In this document: piece by piece, positions 35,709 to 44,229 of the stretch
Layout of the letters: each line of letters opens with the position of its first letter
How positions within the stretch are numbered: position 1 is the first letter of the stretch
Source of the DNA: Plantactinospora sp. KBS50
GTDB lineage: Bacteria; Actinomycetota; Actinomycetes; Mycobacteriales; Micromonosporaceae
Direction of reading: 5' to 3'
Assembly (NCBI RefSeq): GCF_002285795.1
Contig: NZ_CP022961.1
Coordinates: 6,625,727-6,689,726, forward strand
DNA length: 64,000 nt
Notes under the pieces: generated by a model
Seen by the model: only the letters and a program-made list of their open reading frames with translations
What the model was told of the DNA's origin: nothing
The model's database searches: none
Translations under genes and position numbers: made by a program

Positions 35709-37699
35709 TGACGACCCCGACCGCGACCAACGTCGCCCAAGGAGATGCACACGTCGACGTACAGGCAGGCGTAGTCCACGGTGACATCAACTTCTACCGG
35801 CTGCCGCCAAACCCGAGTCCGGAGGAGCAGTTCGCCTTCGCGCTGAAGTATCTCGACGCGCGAGTTCGTGATCAGGCGCGCGAGCTCATCGAAAAGGCTG
35901 TCGCCGGTGGGTACGTGACCACGGAGGTCCAGTTCTACCGGCTGATCGCCCTGTTGAGCGGACGCACCCTGCGCCAACTCGCCTCCGAGGAGCTGGATCG
36001 CCTCACCGCCATCTGCGCCAGCCTGCCCCATCTCGACGACCATGACGAGTGGACTGCGGGGTTGAAGGCAATCATCCACCTCCTGGCCCCCGTTGGCGCC
36101 GCCGAGACGGATCTCGTGGTCAAAGAGATCGACGCGCTGAACCGGCGTCAACGCGACGGGATCTACGGCCACCTCGAGGCGCTACTCGAAGGCGCGATGC
36201 AAGAAGAGATGTGGCGGAAGTCCGTGGCCCTGGCCGACTCGCAGCGCATAGCGGAGGACCGATTCAACCGCGTCTGGAAGTTCTTTCATCCCACACCCGC
36301 GCAGCCTCGGACCCTACCGGTGCAACCCACTGCTGTTGCGCTGCGCGACTGGCTACGCGCCGGCGCTGGCGCGGCCGTGTTCACTCTCGCCGTGGTGCAG
36401 ATGATCGTGCTGGTGACGGCCCGCGGCACGCTCGACCCGTTCCTCGGTCTACTCGCCGCCCTGGTTGGACTGGCCGCGTTTTGCGTCGGCGGGGCGGACC
36501 GGTACTACCGCGGGACACGGCTGCGCGCAAAGGAAGCCCAGATCCGTCCACCCCGGCAGCGGCGACGGGAGGCGCCACCGGGAGGCTTCGCCCGCAAGGT
36601 GGACCGGATCTTCGACCGCTACTTCCGCCGGTATGTGCCCGAAGGAATCGACCGAGCCCACTGGCTCGACCAGACGGCGGGGATCCGCCGGCACCTCCGT
36701 GACGAGGTGGTCGAGCTCTATCGGGAACAGCGCATCGAGGCCGAACGGGTCGCCTGGCTCGTCCGACACCTGGTGGGAGATGTCCGAGGGCAATGGGAAC
36801 GAGACACGCTGACCGCGTACCGCCAGCAGCTGCGTAACCCTGCCAGGACCAAGGCCCTCCACGTCGGGGGACTGGCCCTCCTTGCCGCGGGGAGCCTCTG
36901 GGCCGTTCCTGCCGTCGTGACCAGCGCCCCCTTGTCCGGCACAGGCTGGTTCCTGCTCGCGGTGGCGTCCGCGGTGCCGGCGGTGCGCTCGTCGTTTCGG
37001 ATCGTCGCCGAGCATCGCCGGGTCGCCGACGAGCAAGCGGAACGCAACGACAAGGACATGGCCCGCTGGGCGGCATACCACCGGTGGTGCCACAAGCTGT
37101 CCGACAAGCCGTCGGACACCGAGATGGCCACCTGGTTGGAAAGCGACCGCAAAGTCCTGGTCGACCAGGCCATGCAGCAGTACCGACTCCGCCCCAGCCA
37201 GGTAATCGCACACGCCTTCATCGAGGCGCCGGCACCCTCCTGCAAGAAGGCCCGCTACCCGCAAGGACCGTGGCGGTACTCCCGGTATCGCCTGCTGCTG
37301 TTTCTCCTCACCGACGACGGCGTCCGGCAGGTCAACATCGATCTCGACTTCGAAACCTCCGCAAGCCGCACCACCCAACGGCTCAACTACCGTTTCGACG
37401 CCGTCGCCGCCGTACGGATCGACGGCATCGCCACCCGACAGCAGACCTTCGAGCTGACTCTGTTCAACGGAGAGCCCATCTCAATTCAAGTGAGCGATCC
37501 TGACAACGGGACGCTCCAGCACGACGAGAACCCAGCCAAGATCGCTGAGCTGTCGCTAGACGCCGCCGGGCTCAGTCACACCCTGCACGTCCTCGAAGGC
37601 GTCGCCGCCGAAGGCAAGGAATGGGTCAAACACCGACGCGACCGCGCAGACGAAAGGCTCGCCGACCTCGCGAGCGCCATACGCGGGCTGCTTGATTAG
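35708..37699 (+). CDS. Four-helix membrane protein with N-terminal amyloid-like motif (putative effector)
   Basis: 663 residues, family not recognised. Residues 8-29 (NVAQGDAHVDVQAGVVHGD...) match the motif of the nucleosidase in register, 11 of 22 positions identical. Residues 35-190 are helical and soluble. Hydrophobic pairs lie at about 218-237/243-263 and 385-405/413-428, separated by a basic, helical 120-residue segment. Residues about 500-605 look beta-rich (YRLLLFLLTDDGVRQVNIDLDF, FELTLFNGEPISIQV). The ATG overlaps the previous stop (TGATG) with GAGG upstream; a GTG one codon earlier is possible. I infer a membrane-acting partner assembled through the motif; pore formation is a hypothesis only. 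Confidence 0.8.
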   Translation: MTTPTATNVAQGDAHVDVQAGVVHGDINFYRLPPNPSPEEQFAFALKYLDARVRDQARELIEKAVAGGYVTTEVQFYRLIALLSGRTLRQLASEELDRLTAICASLPHLDDHDEWTAGLKAIIHLLAPVGAAETDLVVKEIDALNRRQRDGIYGHLEALLEGAMQEEMWRKSVALADSQRIAEDRFNRVWKFFHPTPAQPRTLPVQPTAVALRDWLRAGAGAAVFTLAVVQMIVLVTARGTLDPFLGLLAALVGLAAFCVGGADRYYRGTRLRAKEAQIRPPRQRRREAPPGGFARKVDRIFDRYFRRYVPEGIDRAHWLDQTAGIRRHLRDEVVELYREQRIEAERVAWLVRHLVGDVRGQWERDTLTAYRQQLRNPARTKALHVGGLALLAAGSLWAVPAVVTSAPLSGTGWFLLAVASAVPAVRSSFRIVAEHRRVADEQAERNDKDMARWAAYHRWCHKLSDKPSDTEMATWLESDRKVLVDQAMQQYRLRPSQVIAHAFIEAPAPSCKKARYPQGPWRYSRYRLLLFLLTDDGVRQVNIDLDFETSASRTTQRLNYRFDAVAAVRIDGIATRQQTFELTLFNGEPISIQVSDPDNGTLQHDENPAKIAELSLDAAGLSHTLHVLEGVAAEGKEWVKHRRDRADERLADLASAIRGLLD

Positions 37700-37706
37700 G
37701 TTAGGG

Positions 37707-37742
37707 CGGTCTAAAATGCAGAGATTGGGTATGAGTAGACCG
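37707..37742. repeat. Short inverted repeat at the right end of the island
   Basis: Arms CGGTCTA and TAGACCG separated by 22 bases of A+T-rich sequence, eight bases after the operon stop. It could be a weak terminator or a trace of the element end. Confidence 0.35.
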
Positions 37743-37758
37743 ATTTGGTCGGTGCACC

Positions 37759-37992
37759 TTGACGGTGGTCCAGGGCCAGCAGCAGCCCGAACTGGCCGAG
37801 ACCGGCACCGGAGAGGTAATTCGGGAGTTGCCCGCCGCGGACGTCTACTGGGGAACCGACGGTCACATCCTGTGGCTCAACCGGGACATCGGCCAGGCCG
37901 TCCTGATCGACCAGGACGGGAGGACCGTCCGGCGGCAGGAGCTGCCGCCGGACCTGCCGCTCCAGAGTGTCCTGCAACTCGCCCCGAGCTGA
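37759..37992 (+). pseudogene. 3' part of the split TolB/WD40-like beta-propeller gene
   Basis: About 77 codons with normal host G+C. The protein reads as final propeller blades (GTGEVIRELPAADVYWGTDG, HILWLNRDIGQAVLIDQDGR) and has no plausible start of its own apart from a TTG without a ribosome-binding site. Joined to the fragment ending at about 33736, it restores a continuous TVV/SVVV strand after SPDGT. I take it as the displaced C-terminus. Confidence 0.6.
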
Positions 37993-38101
37993 CCCGCCGG
38001 ACCGCTGCGACCACGGGCCCTCTGGATTCACGGGCCGGTGAAAGGCCGGTGCCCACCGAGCCCCGCGGAGGGCTCGGTGGGCACCGGATGGAGCTACCTG
38101 A

Positions 38102-38923
38102 TCAGACGGCCACGAAGTAGAACGACTCCCACGAGCCGAGCCCGTACGGCCAGGAGCAGTTGCCCGACTGGCAGACAACCTGCCGCGAGGCGATCAGCGG
38201 GTTGGCGCCGCCGCTCTCCGCCGTCACGGCCCGACCGTTCGCGTTGGCCACGATGAATCGGCTGCCGTCCGGGTTGTAGTCCCAGTTCAGGAGCCACTCC
38301 CAGGCGCCGATCGAGGTGCCGCGGGCGATCAGCGCCTTGCTTCCGGCGCTCTCGGCGGTCACGTACCTGCCGTTCGCCTGCGCCCGCAGGCCGAACCAGC
38401 CGTCACCCTGGTCGACGTAGTCGAACTTCTCCCAACCGCCCACGCTCGTGCTGCGGGCGATCAGCGGGTTCGCGCCGCCGTTCTCCGCGGTCACGTACCT
38501 GCCGTTGGCCTTGGCCCTGATGGCCACGGTCGGGTTCTTGGCCAGGAAGTTGAACTTCTCCCAGCCACCGATGCTGGTGCTGCGGGCGATCAGCGCCTTG
38601 CCGCCGCCGCTGTCCGCGGTCACGTACCTGCCGTTGGCGTTCGCCTTGAACGCGATGCTGCCGTCGGCGTTGTCGACGATGGTGAACTTCTCCCAGCCAC
38701 CGACGCTCGTGCTGCGGGCGATCAGCGGGTTCGCGCCGCCGTTCTCGGCGGTCACGTACCTGCCGTTGGCCTTCGACCGCAGGGCGACGAACCCGCCGCT
38801 CTGGGCCACCACGTCGAACTGCTCCCAGCCGCCCACGCTGGTGCTGCGGGCGATCAGCGGGTTCGCGCCGCCGTTCTCGGCGGTCACGTACCTGCCGTTG
38901 GCGTACGCCTGGATGCCCACCGA
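38102..38923 (-). repeat. Six roughly 130-bp repeats encoding trefoil subdomains
   Basis: Within the protease gene. The block encoding GRYVTAENGG, NPLIARSTS and GGWEKF recurs at intervals of about 132 bases. Units 1, 2 and 4 are closest; unit 6 has diverged and has gained two cysteines (VVCQSGNCSW). Confidence 0.85.
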
Positions 38924-40297
38924 GGAGCGGGAGACGGCCGCGCCACCCACGTGCAGCAGGCGGTTCGGCGCGTTCTGCTCGGGGTCGAGGTAGACGACCG
39001 GGGCCGTGTCGTGCACCCCGCCGGCGACGGCGTTCTTGACGATGGCGTCGCGCACCTGCTGCGGCGTCCAGTCCGGGTGCTCCGCCAGCACCAGGGCTGC
39101 GGCCCCGGTCACGTGCGGCGCGGCCATCGAGGTGCCGGTCAGCGTCTCGGTCGCCGCGTCCCCGCCGATGAAGTCGGAGGTGATGTTCACGCCCGGCGCG
39201 TAGACGTCCACACAGGATCCGTGGTTGGAGAAGTAGCCGCGGAAGTCCAGGTTGTCGGTGGCGCCCACGGTGATCGCCTCGGCGACGTGGGCCGGCGAGA
39301 CGTAGCACGCCTTGACGTCCTGGTTGCCGGCCGAGAGGACGTAGGTGAGCCCGGCGGCGATGGACCGGCTGACGGCCGCGTCGACCACCGGGTCGATGCC
39401 GTCGTTGCAGGGCGCGTTGGGGTCGAAGAAGGGCTGCGTGGCCCCGGCGGGATATTGCAGTACCGGATCGCAGTCCTGGCCGAGGCTCATGTTGACCACG
39501 GCCGGCTTTTCCGCGTTGGCGGTGACCCAGTCGATGCCCGCGACGACCTGCTCGGTGCTGCCGTATCCGTCGCAGCCCAGGACGCGCACGCCGACCAGGT
39601 TGACGTCCTTGGCCACGCCGTACCGGGTGCCGCCGATCGTGCCCGCGACGTGGGTTCCGTGTCCGTCGCAGGTGTCGGTGGCGTCGTCGTCGCCGTCGAC
39701 GAAGTCGTACCCGGAGGTGGCCCGGCCGCCGAAGTCGGTGTGCGTGAGGTTCAGGCCGGTGTCGATGACGTACGCCGTCACGCCGCTGGCGCTCGTCGAC
39801 GGGTAGGTGTACGTCTGGTCGAGCACCGGTCCGGTCTGGTCGAGCCGGTCGAGTCCCCAGGACGGCGGGTTGGTCTGGGTGCCGGTGGTGTGCAGCATCC
39901 GGACCGGCTCGACCGAGGCGACCTCGGGGCTGGCGGCGAGCTTCTTCGCCTGGGCCGCGCTCAGCTGGGCCGAGAAGCCGCGCAGGGCGTGCCCGTAGAG
40001 CTGGCGGACCTTGCCACCGTGTTCCTCGGTGAGCGCCTCGGCGGTGGACTTGACCTTGGCCGAGCTGGCCTTCGTGTCCTTGAGGGTGACGATGTAGCGG
40101 TCCTGCACCGTGCTCGGCCGGCTGGCCGCGCTCGGCTTTGCGGCCTGCTTGTCGGTCTGCAGGCTCGGGGGTCGGACCAGCGAGGGGCGCGGCCCGTCCG
40201 GCGCCGCCGATGCCGGGGCGCCGGCGGCGACGATTGCGGTTGTGCTGGCCACGGCGAGAGCCGCCGCAGCCGTGCGGCGTAGGACGCCACGATTCAT
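38102..40297 (-). CDS. Secreted subtilisin-like protease (S8) with six C-terminal beta-trefoil-like repeats
   Basis: 731 residues. It has a signal peptide (MNRGVLRRTAAAALAVA...AGAPASA) and an inhibitor-I9 propeptide (DRYIVTLKDTKASSAKVKST). The S8 domain has D179 (VIDTGLN), H213 (DGHGTHVAGT), N325 (SAGNQ) and S390 (GTSMAAPH). Six repeats of about 44 residues (459-731), each with ANGRYVTAE and a WEKF-type end, follow; such repeats form fascin- or ricin-like trefoils that bind carbohydrate or other ligands. Residues of the triad are all present, so an active exported protease is expected. The ATG at 40297 has GGGGAG upstream. The repeats are nearly identical at the DNA level, pointing to recent duplication. 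Confidence 0.93.
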   Translation of the reverse strand: MNRGVLRRTAAAALAVASTTAIVAAGAPASAAPDGPRPSLVRPPSLQTDKQAAKPSAASRPSTVQDRYIVTLKDTKASSAKVKSTAEALTEEHGGKVRQLYGHALRGFSAQLSAAQAKKLAASPEVASVEPVRMLHTTGTQTNPPSWGLDRLDQTGPVLDQTYTYPSTSASGVTAYVIDTGLNLTHTDFGGRATSGYDFVDGDDDATDTCDGHGTHVAGTIGGTRYGVAKDVNLVGVRVLGCDGYGSTEQVVAGIDWVTANAEKPAVVNMSLGQDCDPVLQYPAGATQPFFDPNAPCNDGIDPVVDAAVSRSIAAGLTYVLSAGNQDVKACYVSPAHVAEAITVGATDNLDFRGYFSNHGSCVDVYAPGVNITSDFIGGDAATETLTGTSMAAPHVTGAAALVLAEHPDWTPQQVRDAIVKNAVAGGVHDTAPVVYLDPEQNAPNRLLHVGGAAVSRSSVGIQAYANGRYVTAENGGANPLIARSTSVGGWEQFDVVAQSGGFVALRSKANGRYVTAENGGANPLIARSTSVGGWEKFTIVDNADGSIAFKANANGRYVTADSGGGKALIARSTSIGGWEKFNFLAKNPTVAIRAKANGRYVTAENGGANPLIARSTSVGGWEKFDYVDQGDGWFGLRAQANGRYVTAESAGSKALIARGTSIGAWEWLLNWDYNPDGSRFIVANANGRAVTAESGGANPLIASRQVVCQSGNCSWPYGLGSWESFYFVAV

Positions 40298-40461
40298 AAA
40301 GGAACTCCCCGTGTCGATGATCGTCCGGAGTGGACGGCAGAGTGCGCGGCCACGGCATTCGATGCCGGAGCCGAGGGATTGATCGATCGCACCATTCTGC
40401 GCCAAGATCAGCTCACCGGGCTCCCCTTTTTGGCCAGACGCCGGCAGAACGCTCAGAATCG

Positions 40462-41931
40462 TTACAGGATGCCCTGCTCCTGGGCCCAGCGCCGCAACTC
40501 GGACTCGGCCTCGTCCCGGCTCAGCGGGCCACGCTCCAGACGCAGTTCCTTGAGATGCTTCCAGGCCTGGCCCACCACCGGTCCCGGCGGTACGCCCAGC
40601 AACTGCATGATGGCGTTGCCGTCCAGATCGGGCCGCACCCGCGCGAGATCCTCCTCGGCACGCAACCGGGCGATCCGTTCCTCCAGCGCGTCGTAGTCCT
40701 CGGCCAACTGCCGCGCCTTGCGCCGGTTGCGGGTGGTGCAGTCCGAGCGGGTCAACTTGTGCAGCCGGGGCAGCAGGTCACCGGCGTCGGCGACGTACCG
40801 CCGGACCGCCGAGTCGGTCCACTCGCCCCGGCCGTACCCGTAGAAGCGCAGGTGCAGCGCGACCAGCGCGACCACCTGGGCGGTGACGTCCTTGGGGTAC
40901 CGCAGCTCCTTCATCCGCTGCTTGGTCAGCCGGGCGCCGACGACCTCGTGGTGGTGGAAACTGACCCGGCCGTCCGGGCCGACCGCCTTGGTCGCCGGCT
41001 TGCCCACGTCGTGCATGAGCGCGGCCATCCGCAGGATGAAGTCGCACCCGCCATCCTCGTGGCCGACGGCGTTGCTCACCACGGTCAGGGTGTGCTCGTA
41101 CACGTCCTTGTGCTGGGCGTGCTCGTCGATCTCCAGCCGGAGCCCGGTCAGCTCGGGCAGGAACCGCTCGGCCAGTCCGGTGTCGGCCAGCAGCCGCAGC
41201 CCGGTGACCGGATCGGCACCGCAGAGCAGCTTGGTGAACTCGTCCCGGATCCGCTCGGCCGTGATCCGGTCCAGATCGGCGGCCATCGCGGCCATCGCCG
41301 CCCGCACCGGCGGCGCCACCGCGAACCGCAACTGGGCGGCGAACCGCGCCGCGCGCAGCATCCGCAGCGGGTCGTCGCCGAACGACTCCTGCGGCGTGCC
41401 GGGGGTACGGATCACCCGGGCCGCCAGGTCGGCGAGCCCGCCGTACGGGTCGGTGAACCGGTGCCCGGGAAGGCTGACCGCCATCGCGTTGATAGTGAAG
41501 TCCCGGCGTTCCAGGTCTTCCACCAGGTTGGTGCCGTACCGCACGGTCGGGTTGCGGGAGACCCGGTCGTACGCCTCGGCGCGGAAGGTGGTGATCTCCA
41601 GCCGCAGGCCGTCGCGCTGCACGCCGATGGTGCCGAACTCGCGGCCGGTCTCCCAGATCGCGTCCGCCCAACCCTTGACGACCCGCAGCGTGGCGTCCGG
41701 GTGGGCGTCGGTGCAGAAGTCGAGGTCGTCGCCGAGCCGGCCGAGCAGCGCGTCCCGGACCGACCCGCCGACCAGGTGCAGTTCGTGGCCGGCGGCGGCG
41801 AACCGGCGGCCCAACTCGTCGGCCACCGGCGAGACGCGCAGCAGTTCGGCCACGGCCCGGTGCTGGGCGGCGGTCAGGGACACGTGGGCCGCCGGGGCGG
41901 TACCGGCGGACGGTGCGGAGGAATCGGACAT
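40462..41931 (-). CDS. cca: CCA tRNA nucleotidyltransferase (PcnA type)
   Basis: 489 residues. It adds or repairs the CCA end of tRNA. It has the class II nucleotidyltransferase signature LVGGSVRDALLG with DLDFCTD metal ligands, the RRDFTINAMAVS motif, the DPLRMLRAARFAAQL helix and an HD domain (AALMHDVGKP, FHHHEVVGA). This is the actinobacterial PcnA-type architecture. The ATG at 41931 gives MSDSSAPSAG. It is divergent from murJ across 183 bases, as in mycobacteria, although the genes that lie between them in mycobacteria are absent here. Confidence 0.94.
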   Translation of the reverse strand: MSDSSAPSAGTAPAAHVSLTAAQHRAVAELLRVSPVADELGRRFAAAGHELHLVGGSVRDALLGRLGDDLDFCTDAHPDATLRVVKGWADAIWETGREFGTIGVQRDGLRLEITTFRAEAYDRVSRNPTVRYGTNLVEDLERRDFTINAMAVSLPGHRFTDPYGGLADLAARVIRTPGTPQESFGDDPLRMLRAARFAAQLRFAVAPPVRAAMAAMAADLDRITAERIRDEFTKLLCGADPVTGLRLLADTGLAERFLPELTGLRLEIDEHAQHKDVYEHTLTVVSNAVGHEDGGCDFILRMAALMHDVGKPATKAVGPDGRVSFHHHEVVGARLTKQRMKELRYPKDVTAQVVALVALHLRFYGYGRGEWTDSAVRRYVADAGDLLPRLHKLTRSDCTTRNRRKARQLAEDYDALEERIARLRAEEDLARVRPDLDGNAIMQLLGVPPGPVVGQAWKHLKELRLERGPLSRDEAESELRRWAQEQGIL

Positions 41932-42114
41932 GGGACCGCCAGAATATCGGTCGGCCGCCGCGCCGGGCCGCCCGGGATCCGCCGCGCCGACGCGGTACGC
42001 CGGGGGCCGGCGGCCGGGCCGGACGGCCCGCCTGGCCGGGCCGGGCCGCACCCGGGCAACTAAGGTCAGTGCCGGCGGTCCGGATGTCCGTCGGGGTACC
42101 AGCGGGAGGCGCAG

Positions 42115-43882
42115 ATGAGCGGCCGGGTCTACCGGAGCGGGAACGCCGCGGGCGACGACCACGGCGTCCGGCCGGTCGACGGCGGCGGCTACCAGCAGGG
42201 CGGCGCGGCGTTCATCGCGGCCGAGCCGCTGAACCAGCCCGGGGTGGAGGCGACCGCCCCGCCACCGGAGCAGGTGGCCGAGAGCAGCGCCGCCGCCAAC
42301 AGCACGGTGATGGCGATCGGCAGCCTGGTCAGCCGGGGCACCGGCTTCATCCGCAACCTCATGATCGGCGCCGCGCTCGGCGGCGACCTGGTCGGCAACG
42401 CGTACACCACCGCCCAGTTCCTGCCGAACCAGGTCTACGAGTTCCTGCTCGGCGGCGTCCTGACCAGCGTGCTGATCCCGGTGCTGGTCCGCCGGCGCAA
42501 GGCCGACCCGGACCGCGGCGAGGCGTACGCGCAGCGGCTGCTCACCCTCGCGGTGATCGCGCTCGGCGCGGCGGTCGCCGTCGCGGTGATCGGCGCCCCG
42601 GTGCTGACCGCGCTGTACGCCGGTGGCAAGACGGCGGACTACCAGGACCTGGTCACCTCGCTGTCCTACCTGATGCTGCCGATGCTGTTCTTCACCGGCA
42701 TCAGCGCGCTGGTCGCGGCCGTGCTGAACACCCGGGGCACTTCGCGGCCCCGATGTGGGCGCCGATCCTGAACAACCTGGTGGTCATCGCCGTCTGCGCG
42801 CTGTACATCGCGCTCTTCGGCGCGAAGATCGTCACGCCGGACCAGATGACCGGCGGCCGGATCCTGCTGATCGGCGGCGGCACGCTGCTCGGTGTGGCGG
42901 TGCAGGCGGCCGGGCTGGTGCCGGCGCTGCGCAAGGTGGGCTTCCGCTGGAAGTGGCGGTTCGACTTCCGCGCCCTCGGCCTGCGCGAGCTGGCCAGGCT
43001 CAGCGGCTGGATGCTCTGCTACGTCGGGGTCAACCAGCTCGGCCTGTTCGTCGTGGTCAACCTGCTGACCCGGGCCGCCGGCGGCAACCGGGCCGGGCTG
43101 CTCATCTTCAACAACGTGTTCCTGCTGCTGATGATGGCGCACGGCATCATCGCCGTCTCGATCATCACCGCGCTGATGCCGCGGATGAGCGCCGCGGCGG
43201 CCGACGGCCGGTACGCCGATCTGACCGCGGACCTGTCCCGGGGCACCCGGATGGTCAGCGCGGTGCTCGCACCGATCGCGGTCTGCTACGTGGTGCTGGC
43301 CGGACCGATCTCGGTCGTGGTGTTCCGGTACGGCGCCTTCACCGGCGCGAACGCCACCGCCACCTCGACGGTGCTGCTGGTCGCGGCCCTGGGGCTGGTC
43401 CCGTTCGCGCTCAGCCAGCTCTTCACGTTCGCCTTCTACGCGCTGCCGGACACCCGGATGCCGGCGCTGATCAACATTCCGGTCGTCGCGCTGCGGGTGG
43501 TCCTCCAGGTCGGGGTCTACCTGGCCTTCTCGGCGACCTTCGCGGCCGCCGGGATGATGCTCGGCAACGCGATCTCGTACGTGGCCGCGGCGGTCGGGTC
43601 GGCGGTGCTGCTGCGCCCCGGGTGGGCCGGATCGGGCTGGGACAGATCATGCGGACGCTGGGCAAGGTGCTGGTCGCGGCGCTGGGCGCCGCCCTGGTCG
43701 GCTGGCTGGCCCTCAAGCTGCTGCCGGGTGACCCGGCCGAACTGGGCCGGCTGGCCGCGCTGGTCCGGCTGATCGTCGGCGGGGCGGTGATCGGGCTCAG
43801 CTACCTCGCCCTGGCCACGGTGCTGCGGATCACCGAGATCACCGAGGTCGTCGGCATGGTCCGCCGCCGCCTCGGCCGCTGA
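42115..43882 (+). CDS. murJ: Lipid II flippase MurJ (MviN), reading frame broken twice
   Basis: MurJ exports lipid II across the membrane for peptidoglycan synthesis. The frame opens at 42115 (GGGAGG upstream) with MurJ features: SLVSRGTGFIRNLMIGAALG, YTTAQFLPNQVYEFLLGGVLTSVLIPVLV, and further helices to VRRRLGR. It shifts by one missing base near 42738 (expected GGCCACTTC) and again at the C-run 43616-43619. Adding one base at each gives 589 residues in a single frame ending at 43882. As murJ is normally essential, assembly errors are more likely than true loss. Unlike mycobacterial MviN, this protein has no fused pseudokinase; that domain is a separate gene next door. Confidence 0.88.
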
Positions 43883-44229
43883 GCGGAGCGGACGGGCCCG
43901 CACCACGGGGCGTGGCCGGGCGGACACCCGGCCGGCAACCAGGCGAAACCAACCGATACATTGGTCCCGGACAGCGTCGTTGACGGGGACGGCGGCGGGT
44001 GGTTGGCACTCACACCGCGGCGCCGGCGCTCGGCCCCGCACCGGCCGTCAGCGGCGATGAGATGTCGGGGATCCGGCTCAGGCGGGTAAGGTCGCTCCCG
44101 GTGGGTGCCGGCAGCGCCTAGGCTAACGGGGTAACGCTGCCGGTGCGCCAGACATGGCGACGGCGGGAGCGGAAGGCGATGCCCGGGCAGCGGGATCTAG
44201 CGATCGGCACCATCACCGAGGGAGGACTG
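43883..44229 (+). other. Gap between murJ and the pseudokinase gene
   Basis: 347 bases, slightly richer in A+T near 43940-43980. Two alternative upstream starts (44143 and 44179) for the next gene lie in it. No RNA gene or strong terminator is seen; it probably holds the promoter of the pseudokinase-sigM region. Confidence 0.4.

Larger units (their letters stand above)
33743..37755. mobile_element. Inserted genomic island of lower G+C carrying a three-gene defence-like operon
   Basis: The segment between the two beta-propeller fragments has visibly lower G+C and more A/T in third codon positions than all surrounding genes. It holds three tightly overlapping genes and no integrase, transposase or tRNA. 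The junctions fall within GGCACCTCGGTCGTAGTC (left) and GACGGTGGTCCAGG (right); no exact target duplication is obvious. A small inverted repeat (37707-37742) sits at the right end. The limits are inferred and uncertain by 10-20 bases. Confidence 0.65.

Noticed and set aside
33743..37755. Integrative element with its own integrase or transposase
   Set aside because: All three genes in the insert were read and none resembles a recombinase. No tRNA or clear direct repeats flank it, so the means of insertion is unknown.
42738..43619. Programmed frameshifting in murJ, dnaA or sigM
   Set aside because: The same kind of one-base loss occurs in at least five unrelated genes without shared stimulatory signals, so a sequencing cause is simpler.
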